A stretch of DNA of 16,856 nucleotides from Alphaproteobacteria bacterium (GTDB taxonomy: Bacteria > Pseudomonadota > Alphaproteobacteria > SMXP01): NCBI GenBank assembly GCA_028280675.1, contig JANQLI010000212.1, positions 1 through 16,856 on the forward strand, given 5' to 3'. The position numbers and the translations under genes are program-made. The notes below the pieces were generated by a model. It had not been told where the DNA came from. It saw only the letters and a list, made by a program, of their open reading frames with translations, and did no database searches. This document shows, piece after piece, positions 1 through 8,454 of this stretch. Each line of letters begins with the position of its first letter. Within the stretch, counting starts at the first letter, position 1.

Positions 1-139
1 CGGGGTAGAGATCCAATTCCGCCGTAAAGGTCTCTTCCAAATAGGCCTTCAGTTTATCGTCTTCGCTATGAGTGGTTGTGCTGTCTCCGCACCCTGTCAG
101 TGCGGCAAAGAGGGGGAGGAGCAAGGCGAGGCGTAACAT
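1..139 (-). CDS. Lipoprotein, N-terminal fragment (possibly DUF885-like)
   Basis: Only the first 46 codons are in the window; the gene continues off the left edge. The start is the ATG at 139-137, preceded by AAAGG about 8 bases upstream. Residues 1-16 form a short hydrophobic signal peptide with one Arg, followed by the lipobox LTGC with Cys17 as the lipidation site, so this is an exported lipoprotein. Gly at +2 argues against inner-membrane retention by the E. coli rule. After a Ser/Thr-rich linker comes an amphipathic helix (KLKAYLEETFTAELDLYP). This resembles the beginning of DUF885 lipoproteins, which are putative metallopeptidase-like proteins. The lipoprotein assignment is well supported; the DUF885 assignment is recalled similarity over about 20 residues and is tentative. 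The gene is divergent from the SDR gene. Confidence 0.65.
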   Translation of the reverse strand, partial: MLRLALLLPLFAALTGCGDSTTTHSEDDKLKAYLEETFTAELDLYP

Positions 140-222
140 CACAATGACCTTTCACATCAGCGGCGCATGACGATTATCCATCAGCGAGATGCTACCGCGC
201 GGATAAACCAGAAACAAGCTGG

Positions 223-267
223 GCAGGTGAAGCCGGGTTGTGATATGCCAAGCATTGAGACACCTGC
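223..267. repeat. Inverted repeat GCAGGTG/CACCTGC before SDR gene
   Basis: GCAGGTG at 223-229 is matched perfectly by CACCTGC at 261-267, with 31 bases between. The right arm ends 3 bases before the Shine-Dalgarno AAGGAG (271-276) of the SDR gene. It could be a long-loop leader hairpin or a pair of operator half-sites about 38 bp apart. The 146-bp divergent region shows nothing else convincing; I found no good -35/-10 pair in either direction. Confidence 0.35.
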
Positions 268-285
268 GTAAAGGAGTAAGAGGCT

Positions 286-1146
286 ATGTCGCTTGAGGCA
301 TTGTTGCAAGAACCGTCTTTACAAGACCGTGTGGTGCTGATCACAGGTGGGGCGCGTGGTCTGGGCTGGGTGATGGCGGAAGCGCTTCTCAAGGCCGGCG
401 CGCGTGTTGTGGTCACCGCTGCACGCAATATGCATGAACTGCGCGATGTCGAAGCGAAAGCAGTGGCGCTTGTCGGTCCGGGCCGTTTTGTTGCGATGAA
501 GTCGGATGTCACCAACGAGGCGAATTGCCGTGAGGTTGTCGGCGCCACTTTGCGTCAATTCGGCGATTGTCATGTGCTGATTAATAATGCGGCGCGCGGC
601 CCGGCGGAGGCGCGTCCCGACTATCCGGGCAACCCGCCGAAATTATGGGAGGTGTCGTCGGATGCATGGCGCACCATCATTGAAACCAATGTCACCGGTC
701 CCTTTATTATGACACAGGCCATCATGCCGCATTTTCATGAGAAGAATTTTGGCCGGGTGATTAACATTTCAACCAGCCTACCGAACATGACCCGTGCAGG
801 AAATGCCGGGTATGGCCCGTCAAAGGCGGCGCTGGAAGTGGTCAGTGTGCAATGGGCGCATGATTTGGCTGACACAGGGATTACCGTGAATGTACTCTTG
901 CCGGGCGGGCCAACCGATACGGCCTTGATCCCCGGCGGCGAAATCGGCCAACGTCATATAGAGAAAGATAGTTACCTTCTCGCCCCTGACGTGATGATCG
1001 CGCCAACCTTATGGCTGTGCTCTGATCTGTCCAATGGGGTCACAGGCAAACGCTATATCGGCAAAGACTGGGACACCACCAAACCGATAGACGAAGGCGA
1101 AGCAGGGTCCCGTCAGGCCACCCATGATGCGCCCGTAATCATGTAG
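286..1146 (+). CDS. Short-chain dehydrogenase/reductase (SDR)
   Basis: A 286-residue classical SDR, a cytoplasmic NAD(P)H-dependent oxidoreductase. The Rossmann cofactor motif TGGARGLG is at residues 20-27, the structural NNAA at 100-103, the active-site Asn135 in NVTG, Ser162/Ser164 in INISTS, and the catalytic pair Tyr176 and Lys180 in YGPSK. The conserved PG follows at 206-207. All catalytic residues are present, so the enzyme should be active. The substrate cannot be read from sequence; 3-oxoacyl-ACP reductase-like or sugar-acid/alcohol dehydrogenase activity is possible. The last ~30 residues (after YIGKDWD) extend beyond the usual SDR core and are polar. AAGGAG lies 9 bases before the ATG, which fixes the start. 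The gene converges on the ABC ATPase gene with a 6-bp gap and diverges from the lipoprotein gene, so it is probably monocistronic. Confidence 0.9.
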   Translation: MSLEALLQEPSLQDRVVLITGGARGLGWVMAEALLKAGARVVVTAARNMHELRDVEAKAVALVGPGRFVAMKSDVTNEANCREVVGATLRQFGDCHVLINNAARGPAEARPDYPGNPPKLWEVSSDAWRTIIETNVTGPFIMTQAIMPHFHEKNFGRVINISTSLPNMTRAGNAGYGPSKAALEVVSVQWAHDLADTGITVNVLLPGGPTDTALIPGGEIGQRHIEKDSYLLAPDVMIAPTLWLCSDLSNGVTGKRYIGKDWDTTKPIDEGEAGSRQATHDAPVIM

Positions 1147-1173
1147 CGCCGCCTAAGCACGATCCTCGGCGCT
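1145..1173. repeat. GC-rich inverted repeat across two convergent stop codons
   Basis: AGCGCCG (1145-1151) pairs with CGGCGCT (1167-1173), leaving a 15-base loop. The left arm starts within the SDR stop codon, and the loop contains the ABC gene stop. It sits where a bidirectional terminator would be expected, but neither strand has a T-tract after the stem, so it is not a canonical intrinsic terminator. Confidence 0.35.
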
Positions 1174-2163
1174 ATAAGTCAATTGTAAGAAAATGTCTTC
1201 GAGATCGGATTGTTCCGTGGTCAGGTCAGCAATGCGAATGCCCGCATCGTTCAGCCGCGCCAGCAATGTGTCCATATCCATGGTGCTGGGACTGTAGTGC
1301 ACAGCCAGTTGTCCGTCGGCGCGCAAATCCAGACTCAGTTCGGAAAGAGAATCCGGAATATTGCTAATCTCTGTCTGTGGACGGATGATCAGCGTCTTTT
1401 CGTCAATGCGGCTCAGCAATTGCGGCGTTGGCTCACAGGCCACAACCTCACCATGATTGATAATGGCGATGCTGTCACACAACGCTTCGGCTTCTTCCAG
1501 GTAATGGGTGGTCAGAACCACTGTGACTCCTTGTTTATTGAGCTCCACCACATAATCCCACAGTTGGCGGCGCAGTTCGATATCCACCCCTGCGGTGGGT
1601 TCATCCAAAATCAAAACAGGTGGATTGTGGACCATCGCTTTGGCCACCAGCAACCGCCGTTTCATTCCCCCTGAGAGGGTGCGGGCGTAAGCGCCTGCCT
1701 TATCTTCAAGGCCTAAAGCGCGGAGAATATCGAGTGTCCGCCGCTCGGCTTTCGGCACGCCATAAAGGCCTGCTTGAATTTCAAGGGACTCGGCTGGTGA
1801 AAAGAAAAAGTCCACCGCCAATTCTTGTGGCACCACGCCAATAGAGGCGCGCGCCTGACGCGGGTTTTTGTCGATGTCAAACCCCCAGACCGTGGCGGTT
1901 CCTTCGGTTTTGACAACCAGACCAGCGAGGATATTGATAAAGGTGGATTTTCCCGCGCCATTAGGACCCAAAAGCCCAAAGATCGCGCCTTTCGGAACCG
2001 ACAGATCGATACCTTTGAGCGCCAATTTGTCCGGCTCGCCGCCTAAGCCCTTATAGATTTTACGGACTCCACGCGCCTCAATCGCATCATCAGTATTATA
2101 TGGCGTATCCAAGTGAAGATCCTTCTTGCGGGGCTTCTGTATTTCTGCCACGTCCCATATCAT
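1153..2163 (-). CDS. ABC-2 type exporter ATP-binding protein (orphan)
   Basis: A 336-residue ATPase subunit of an ABC-2/DrrA/YadG-like exporter. Walker A GPNGAGKST is at residues 66-74, the Q-loop at Gln113, the signature LSGGMKRR at 163-170, Walker B VLILDEP at 183-189 with Glu188, the D-loop AGVD at 191-194 and the switch His220. The C-terminal ~110 residues form the accessory domain usual in this group, ending with a typical SDLEDIFLQLT. A polar, Lys-rich N-terminal extension of about 28 residues precedes the nucleotide-binding core. The ATG at 2163 is the first start after an in-frame stop and has no clear Shine-Dalgarno at normal spacing; GTG (Val5) is an alternative. No permease gene is adjacent: both neighbours are on the opposite strand. 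The partner must be encoded elsewhere, and the exported substrate is unknown. Confidence 0.9.
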   Translation of the reverse strand: MIWDVAEIQKPRKKDLHLDTPYNTDDAIEARGVRKIYKGLGGEPDKLALKGIDLSVPKGAIFGLLGPNGAGKSTFINILAGLVVKTEGTATVWGFDIDKNPRQARASIGVVPQELAVDFFFSPAESLEIQAGLYGVPKAERRTLDILRALGLEDKAGAYARTLSGGMKRRLLVAKAMVHNPPVLILDEPTAGVDIELRRQLWDYVVELNKQGVTVVLTTHYLEEAEALCDSIAIINHGEVVACEPTPQLLSRIDEKTLIIRPQTEISNIPDSLSELSLDLRADGQLAVHYSPSTMDMDTLLARLNDAGIRIADLTTEQSDLEDIFLQLTYSAEDRA

Positions 2164-2167
2164 AGAT

Positions 2168-2190
2168 TTGAGGAATCAGGTAATCCTCAA
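2168..2190. promoter_or_regulatory. Inverted repeat TTGAGGA-N9-TCCTCAA in the ABC/polA divergent region
   Basis: A perfect 7-bp dyad with a 9-base spacer (centre at 2179) starts 4 bases upstream of the ABC ATPase start codon, in the 104-bp region shared with polA. The size and spacing suit a dimeric repressor operator or a leader hairpin at the ABC start. GANTC (CcrM-type) sites lie at 2173-2177, inside the dyad, and at 2232-2236. I could not identify convincing promoter hexamers here. Confidence 0.35.
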
Positions 2191-2267
2191 AGGATAAAAG
2201 CGTGGCCCTGAATTAAATATTCGATATCAAAGATTCGATTTGGGCTTGTGTCAGAAAAGGGAATGGT

Positions 2268-5132
2268 GTGGCAACGAAAAAAGTTTCCAAGGGCGATCAT
2301 ATCTATTTGATCGATGGATCGGCGTATATTTTCCGCGCTTATCACGCATTGCCGCCTCTGACGCGCAGTGATGGCACCCCCGTCGGGGCGGTGAGCGGCT
2401 TTTGTAACATGCTCTATAAGCTGCTTACTGATACGAAGAAAGGCGATCAGCCGAGCCATTTGGCCGTCATCATGGATCATTCCGGGCGGTCGTTCCGCAA
2501 TGACATTTATAGTGAGTATAAAGCGCATCGCCCCCCCGCGCCGGAAGATTTGGTGCCGCAGTTTGCTCTGATTCGTGACGCCATTCGTGCTTTTAATGTG
2601 CCCTGCATTGAAAAAGAAAATTATGAAGCGGACGATTTGCTGGCGACTTACGCGGTGCAGTGTGCTGCCAAAGGCGCCAAAGTCACCATTGTCTCTTCGG
2701 ATAAAGATCTGATGCAGCTCGTCAGTGAGAATGTCGAAATGCTCGACAGTATGAAGAACCGTTTTATCGGCCCGGATGAAGTTGTCGAGAAGTTTGGGGT
2801 CGGGCCTGAAAAGGTCATCGATGTCCAGGCGCTCGCTGGCGATTCCGCCGATAACGTGCCAGGGGTGCCGGGCATTGGCGTCAAAACGGCTGCGGATCTC
2901 ATCAATACCTATGGGGATCTTGAGACGTTGCTTGCACGTGCTGATGAAATCAAACAGCCGAAACGCCGAGAGAAGCTCATCGAAAATGCAGACATGGCCC
3001 GCATCAGCCGCGACCTCGTGACATTACGCACCAATGTGCCATTGGATGTGGATGCAGATGATTTTGCTGTGACGGAGTTGGACGCGGATCACATTCTACC
3101 CTTTTTGCTGGCGATGGAATTTAACACGCTGACAAAACGGATTGCGTCTGCTTTGGATGTGGAGGATGTGAGCCCGTATCAACAGGCTGTCGATGCGGGC
3201 GATCATGCGCCGCAGAAAACACCAGCTAAAAAAGCAAATAAAAAAGACGATGTGAAAGGGCCGGACATATTCGCGCCCATCGAAGCGGAGACTTATGAAA
3301 CCGTGACATCGGATGAACAGTTAGAAGCGTGGATCGCCACCGCTTATGACAAAGGCTATGTGGCGGTGGATACGGAAACCACATCCTTAGATGCCATGCA
3401 GGCTGACCTTGTTGGTGTCTCACTGTCGGTGAGTCCGGGCGAGGCGTGTTATATCCCCATAAAACACCGCCTCAGCGATGAGTTGCCACTGGAAGACGCT
3501 TCGAGTGTGTCATCCGATCAATTGCCGTGTGATCAGGTGATTGAAAAACTGAAATCCCTTCTTGAAGACCCAAGTATTCTCAAGATCGGTCAGAACATTA
3601 AATACGATTACGTTATCCTTGCGCGTTACGGCATTGCGATTGCGCCAATCGATGACACCATGCTTTTGTCTTACGCGCTTGATGCCGGCTTGCATGGGCA
3701 TGGCATGGATGAGCTGTCCGATAAATTCATTGGCCACCGGCCGATCGCCTTTAAAGATGTTGTCGGTACGGGCAAAAAGCAAATTACGTTTGATTTGGTG
3801 CCAATTGATAAGGCCACGGAATATGCCGCCGAAGATGCCGACATCACTCTGCGGCTGCATCACATTTTAAAACCGCGTCTTACGGAAGAAGGGCGGGTCA
3901 CGGTGTACGAAACCTTGGAACGTCCACTGGCCCCTGTGCTGGCGAATATGGAAATGGCGGGGGTTAAAGTCGATGCTGGTGTGCTGTCGCGCCTTTCGAA
4001 TGATTTTGCCACGCGCATGGTTGACCTGGAAGCCAGTGCCCACACGCAAGCAGGCGAAGCGTTTAATCTTGGATCGCCTAAGCAACTCGGCGAAATTCTC
4101 TTCGATAAAATGTCGATCCCGGGCGGCAAAAAAACCAAGACGGGGGCATGGGGCACCGGCGCCGATGTGCTTGAGGATTTGGCGGCACAGGGCCATGACT
4201 TGCCGCAGACAATTTTAGATTGGCGGCAATTGTCAAAATTAAAAAGCACTTATACGGATGCGCTAGCCGACAGCATCAATCCGGAAACAGGGCGTATTCA
4301 TACGTCTTTCTCAATGGCGGCGACATCAACAGGCCGCCTGGCGTCGAGTGATCCGAATTTGCAAAATATTCCCATCCGCACAGACGAAGGACGGCAAATC
4401 CGCACCGCCTTTATTGCAGAAAAAGGCCATCAATTGGTCAGTGCGGATTACAGCCAAATTGAACTTCGCTTGCTTGCGCATATCGCGGATATTGATTCGC
4501 TCAAACAAGCGTTTGCGGACGGCCTTGATATTCACGCCATGACGGCCAGTGAAATGTTTGGTGTGCCGATTGACGGTATGGACCCGATGATCCGGCGGCA
4601 AGCCAAGGCCATTAACTTTGGTATTATTTATGGCATTTCTGCGTTTGGCCTGGCGCGGCAATTGGCGATCCCGCGCGGCGAAGCGCAAAGCTATATTCAA
4701 TCTTACTTTGAGCGTTTTCCGGGTATTCGCACATATATGGATGAGACCAAAGCCTTCGTGAAAGAGCATGGCTATGTGGAAACGCTCTTTGGGCGGCGCG
4801 TACATATGCCGGATATCAATTCGAAGAATGGCGCGCGGCGCTCATTCATGGAACGCGCAGCAATCAACGCGCCAATCCAAGGTACCGCCGCTGACATTAT
4901 TCGCCGCGCAATGATACGCATGCCGGATGCGCTTGCGGATGCGGGTCTCTCTGCCAAGATGCTGCTGCAAGTACATGATGAATTGATCTTCGAAGTGCCC
5001 AAAAAAGAGGTCAAAAAGACCTGTGACCTGGTGGCAAAGGTGATGGAAAACGCATGTCACCCAGCGCTAGAGCTTAATGTTCCGCTGGTGGTGGAGGCCG
5101 GTGTTGGCAATACATGGGATGAGGCGCATTAA
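2268..5132 (+). CDS. polA: DNA polymerase I
   Basis: A 954-residue family A DNA polymerase for Okazaki fragment maturation and repair gap filling. The 5' nuclease domain occupies about residues 1-300, beginning IDGSAYIFRAYHALPP and including the helix-hairpin-helix region GVPGIGVKTA. A Lys/Ala-rich linker follows (~310-335). The 3'-5' exonuclease domain is intact: Asp368 and Glu370 in VDTETTSLD, then IGQNIKYDY and the YAAEDAD motif. Polymerase motif A has Asp727 (SADYSQIELR), motif B has Lys780 (RRQAKAINFGIIYG) and motif C has Asp904-Glu905 (QVHDELIFEV). The start is GTG at 2268, with AAAAGG at 2255-2260 about 7 bases upstream; no in-frame ATG gives a better choice. The length fits the family. 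Its TAA (5130-5132) directly abuts the stop of the convergent unknown gene. Confidence 0.98.
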   Translation: MATKKVSKGDHIYLIDGSAYIFRAYHALPPLTRSDGTPVGAVSGFCNMLYKLLTDTKKGDQPSHLAVIMDHSGRSFRNDIYSEYKAHRPPAPEDLVPQFALIRDAIRAFNVPCIEKENYEADDLLATYAVQCAAKGAKVTIVSSDKDLMQLVSENVEMLDSMKNRFIGPDEVVEKFGVGPEKVIDVQALAGDSADNVPGVPGIGVKTAADLINTYGDLETLLARADEIKQPKRREKLIENADMARISRDLVTLRTNVPLDVDADDFAVTELDADHILPFLLAMEFNTLTKRIASALDVEDVSPYQQAVDAGDHAPQKTPAKKANKKDDVKGPDIFAPIEAETYETVTSDEQLEAWIATAYDKGYVAVDTETTSLDAMQADLVGVSLSVSPGEACYIPIKHRLSDELPLEDASSVSSDQLPCDQVIEKLKSLLEDPSILKIGQNIKYDYVILARYGIAIAPIDDTMLLSYALDAGLHGHGMDELSDKFIGHRPIAFKDVVGTGKKQITFDLVPIDKATEYAAEDADITLRLHHILKPRLTEEGRVTVYETLERPLAPVLANMEMAGVKVDAGVLSRLSNDFATRMVDLEASAHTQAGEAFNLGSPKQLGEILFDKMSIPGGKKTKTGAWGTGADVLEDLAAQGHDLPQTILDWRQLSKLKSTYTDALADSINPETGRIHTSFSMAATSTGRLASSDPNLQNIPIRTDEGRQIRTAFIAEKGHQLVSADYSQIELRLLAHIADIDSLKQAFADGLDIHAMTASEMFGVPIDGMDPMIRRQAKAINFGIIYGISAFGLARQLAIPRGEAQSYIQSYFERFPGIRTYMDETKAFVKEHGYVETLFGRRVHMPDINSKNGARRSFMERAAINAPIQGTAADIIRRAMIRMPDALADAGLSAKMLLQVHDELIFEVPKKEVKKTCDLVAKVMENACHPALELNVPLVVEAGVGNTWDEAH

Positions 5133-6833
5133 TCACGCCATATGTTCACGCACAGCCGATAAATCCATAGTGTTCAAGAGCTCTTTGATTTCATCCACTT
5201 GAGGATCGCCATCTTCAGCGCCTTTTTGTGCCGCTTCCTTAAAAGCAGGACACCGCATATAACGAACGACTTGCCGTTGTGCCTTTGTTAAACACTCACC
5301 TTGTGTCAACACGTTGTTGCTGCAAATGCGTAGCAGAAGAAGTGTCTTCTCCATGAGGTCCGTCGTTTTTTTGTCAATGGAGATCAAAAGTTTTGCGCGG
5401 TCTTCAAGTGTTACGGCCATATTGTCAATGGCACTGGCGAGCTCACGCTGTTCGGCCGTGTTAAACCCAGCGTTGAGAATGCGTGTTTGTAACGCTGTTA
5501 ATGCGGAGAGGCGCTTGAGAATAGGTCCTTCGCTGTTGAGGTAGAACTTTTCGCATTTATGTGAGCGCACAATCGGCAGCAAATAGTCGGCGAGTTTTTG
5601 TTTGTTTTCTGCGCCGATAATATTTTCCTCCAGTTGCAGGATTTTTTTAATCTGTGCATCCGGTGAAGCGGTTTCTTTCAAATAGGGCTCAATGACATCA
5701 GCAACCAGGAGGCGCTTTGAGCGTTCCAGGAAAGCGGTTTCGACTGCATCTGCGTTCTCGTTTATACCCTCGCTCGCAAGGATATTTGTGAGAAGTGCAT
5801 TACCGAGTGAGACGTCTTCCTGAATTGATTGCGGCTGCAAGCGTTTGACACTGCGCAGCTCTGCTAAGATGTGCTTCATGAGTGTGTCGCGTGCATGGGG
5901 AAAGGCCTTGGCTTGAAAATATTGACTTAACGCTTTGAGTTCTGCACTGGCGAAGTCATGTGTGTTCGCCTTCCCGTTATAGACATCTGTTGCAAAAAGA
6001 AGATAGTGCCCAAGGTTCTCATGCTCACCAAATAAGTCTGCAAGTCCGGTTGGCATCTCAAAGATGTCTGCAATAAAGTCATCAAGCGCAGCAAAGAAAA
6101 AACCTTTATGTGGTGTTTTCTCTAATGCTTTTGCGAACGAGAGGAGCGTGCTTAACTTTTCCGCCCAAGTAGGTTTGTCACGCAAAGATTGGGTGATGCC
6201 CCCTGCAAAGAGATAGTCTGCTTGCGGGGAGTTGACGATATGGCTAACTTCAGATGCAATGTTCTTTGATGACAGTTGCGGGAATATATTTTGACGCGCG
6301 TCCACATACAGTTTTTTTGTAGCGGCGGATGTCATCTCGTTCAACATGCGCATCAATTCTTGCACCGGTTGATTTTTCTCACCGGCATAGGCGATGGCAT
6401 ATTTCTGAATAGCGTGCTGCATATCAGTGCCGGATGCTTCCAGCTTTTCCACTAAATCCGCACGGTGTATTAATTCATTGGCGCAAATGTTTTCGCGCGT
6501 CAGAAAGTCACTTAGAACACGGGTTATTGTCTTGCGTGCGTCGGTCGTATAGAGGTCTTCGGCTTTTGAGCAAGGTAAATGCGCTTTGTTTTTAGCGTCC
6601 CGCGTTTTCCCATAGGTTTCCGGTCCTTCCTCAAGGGTGTGCACACTGAGATACCCACCGCTTTCCGTATCATGCGTTTCTTTAGTGACACGGACGGAAT
6701 AATATTCGCTCTGAAGACGTGCCAGTTTGGCCTCATTGGTGGCCAGATTGCGGTCCTGGAAAATGTCCACCAATTCCCAGTCGGCGTGGGGACCTTTTTT
6801 GAGATAATATTCGTAATGGACTTCTTTACTCAT
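5133..6833 (-). CDS. Large soluble protein of unknown function
   Basis: A protein of 566 residues from the ATG at 6833; a GTG codon lies immediately before it at 6836, and AGGG sits 7 bases before the ATG. I do not recognise a named family. The first ~75 residues (HYEYYLKKGPHADWELVDIF then SVRVTKETHD) look like a small alpha/beta domain and recall N-terminal segments of uncharacterised alphaproteobacterial proteins; that is memory, not a search result. The remaining ~490 residues are rich in Leu, Ala, Glu and Lys, appear almost entirely helical, and have no signal peptide or transmembrane stretch. Six scattered Cys residues (LPCSK, NICAN, HKCEK, RICSN, GECLT, MRCPA) form no CxxC pair. The protein is probably cytoplasmic, perhaps a helical scaffold. 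Its TGA (5135-5133) directly follows the polA stop; the symporter gene lies 114 bp upstream of the ATG on the same strand. Codon use resembles its neighbours. Confidence 0.8.
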   Translation of the reverse strand: MSKEVHYEYYLKKGPHADWELVDIFQDRNLATNEAKLARLQSEYYSVRVTKETHDTESGGYLSVHTLEEGPETYGKTRDAKNKAHLPCSKAEDLYTTDARKTITRVLSDFLTRENICANELIHRADLVEKLEASGTDMQHAIQKYAIAYAGEKNQPVQELMRMLNEMTSAATKKLYVDARQNIFPQLSSKNIASEVSHIVNSPQADYLFAGGITQSLRDKPTWAEKLSTLLSFAKALEKTPHKGFFFAALDDFIADIFEMPTGLADLFGEHENLGHYLLFATDVYNGKANTHDFASAELKALSQYFQAKAFPHARDTLMKHILAELRSVKRLQPQSIQEDVSLGNALLTNILASEGINENADAVETAFLERSKRLLVADVIEPYLKETASPDAQIKKILQLEENIIGAENKQKLADYLLPIVRSHKCEKFYLNSEGPILKRLSALTALQTRILNAGFNTAEQRELASAIDNMAVTLEDRAKLLISIDKKTTDLMEKTLLLLRICSNNVLTQGECLTKAQRQVVRYMRCPAFKEAAQKGAEDGDPQVDEIKELLNTMDLSAVREHMA

Positions 6834-6947
6834 CACCTTGCCCTAATACGGCGGCACATCTTGGCGCATTGTGTTGCGCGCAATCTATAAGGCAGAGGTC
6901 TTAAAAGACGTTAAAAAGAGCAAAGATGATTAACACCGCGTTCATCC

Positions 6948-8336
6948 TTACGACGCGTTAACATTTTGCAGCTTTTCATCTGTCAGATCATACATCAGCA
7001 AGAAGGGGATGCTGGCAAGGGCGGCCAGAGGCGGTATCACCGCAATGCCAATATAAATCGCGTTGATCGCGGAATCAGGTTGTTCAACCACACCCTGCGA
7101 TGAGGTAATAAACCCATTCATGTCCAGGACAATCCCTAGGATCAGTGGCCCGATTGCCAGCGCCATTTTCTCGACAAAGCTATAGATCGCGGAAAACATT
7201 CCTTCCCGGCGCAAACCTGTGCGCACATAATCATAAGCAATCGCATCCGGCACCATCGATTGGCCAAGCAAGAGGACGCCCGCAGTGAAAATGCCAAGGC
7301 CTGCGCATCTGACAACATAGGCCAAACTGGGAATGGTAAAAGAGATGTCTTCTGACCATTGTAATGTGGCGAGAGGTGTCAGTTCATCCGTGCCGGTAAA
7401 CCACCAGGTCATGCCGCACAGCGCATAACCGGTAATAGCAATGACGTAGAGATGCTTTTTCTCGATGGCCTTTGACGCCTTCCGCCATAAAGAGATAATC
7501 AAAATGCTTGCCGTATTGAGGCTGAGCCCATAAATGGTCAGCAACCAGAAATCACCGCCAATGAGATAAAGCGCAACAAAAGGCAAAGCCGCTGTTGTTG
7601 TCGAGAGACCGAGCAATTGCAAGAGTTTGGCAATGGTGATGTTGACAAAGGGTTTATTACCCAGGGCGGTTGCGATCTGTTCTTTGAGGGAATGTTGCGG
7701 TGATTCATATGTGGTGAAGGTGGCCCTGCGCGTTGCATAAACCGCATAAGCCATGGCGGCAAACAACAGCGCCCCCATCACCCAGCTCATAAACTCGTAA
7801 GCCTCGCGGTCTTGCCCGCCCACCCATACGAGGAAAGGGGCGAAGGCGAGGCCGACATAGCCAGCCACAGATACAAAAAAGACGCGCCAGGTCATGATTG
7901 ATGTGCGCTCATCGGGCGATTGCGTCATTTCGGCGGGCATAGCGAGATAGGGCACGTTGAAGGCGGTGTAGGCGGTGAAATAGAGCACGGTCACCAACGC
8001 CATATACCCAATCGTGACATTGATGTTCTCGAATACGGGCACGTTAAAAAAGAAAATGCAGGCCAATCCTCCAGCAATGCCGCCTGCCAGCATGAACGGG
8101 CGTCGCCGTCCCCAGGATGTATTAATACGGTCACTAAGGATGCCCACCAAAGGATCTGTGAACATATTGAAGATTTTGGTGAGCAGAATAATCAGACCTG
8201 CAATCGTGGGAGAGATGCCAAGGTAGGTGGCCATGAACACGACGGCAAAAAACGAGGTCAGATACATCATAGAGATGGGGCCAATGGACCCCATGCCCCA
8301 GCCGAACTTGACGGATGTCGGTAAGCGATCTTGCAT
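6948..8336 (-). CDS. GPH-family (MelB-like) sugar:cation symporter
   Basis: A 12-helix inner-membrane transporter of the glycoside-pentoside-hexuronide family in the MFS superfamily, expected to import a sugar or glycoside with Na+ or H+. Diagnostic motifs are TDPLVGILSDR followed by TSWGRRRP after helix 2, NVPYLAMPAEMTQSPDERTS in the helix 4-5 region, and PDAIAYDYVRTGLRREGMFS in the C-terminal half, matching the family's D-Y-x(3)-RTGxRREG motif. I chose the ATG at 8336 (462 aa) because AGGGAG lies 6 bases before it. The upstream in-frame ATG at 8351 (467 aa) has no Shine-Dalgarno at normal spacing and itself overlaps the AGGGAG. Substrate specificity cannot be read from sequence. No catabolic enzyme is adjacent; the downstream same-strand neighbour is the unknown protein, 111-114 bp away. 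Confidence 0.92.
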   Translation of the reverse strand: MQDRLPTSVKFGWGMGSIGPISMMYLTSFFAVVFMATYLGISPTIAGLIILLTKIFNMFTDPLVGILSDRINTSWGRRRPFMLAGGIAGGLACIFFFNVPVFENINVTIGYMALVTVLYFTAYTAFNVPYLAMPAEMTQSPDERTSIMTWRVFFVSVAGYVGLAFAPFLVWVGGQDREAYEFMSWVMGALLFAAMAYAVYATRRATFTTYESPQHSLKEQIATALGNKPFVNITIAKLLQLLGLSTTTAALPFVALYLIGGDFWLLTIYGLSLNTASILIISLWRKASKAIEKKHLYVIAITGYALCGMTWWFTGTDELTPLATLQWSEDISFTIPSLAYVVRCAGLGIFTAGVLLLGQSMVPDAIAYDYVRTGLRREGMFSAIYSFVEKMALAIGPLILGIVLDMNGFITSSQGVVEQPDSAINAIYIGIAVIPPLAALASIPFLLMYDLTDEKLQNVNAS

Positions 8337-8454
8337 CTTTGGCTCCCTCATGCATCGGGCCGTGTGTCCCGAATCTCCCTCACGCCATCCTTAACCATAA
8401 GCCATGCGCTCGCCAAGGGGCGCTGATGGTATCTGACTTCCTGGCGGGAAGGAG

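Noticed and set aside
3190..3260. Possible foreign insertion in polA (Lys/Ala-rich stretch)
   Set aside because: It is a normal low-complexity linker between the 5' nuclease and exonuclease domains, in frame, in a protein of usual length.
6837..6947. Promoter or terminator between the symporter and the unknown gene
   Set aside because: TATAGA on the minus strand and a TTGCGCGCAA palindrome (6874-6883) are present, but no -35 at proper spacing and no stem with a T-run were found.
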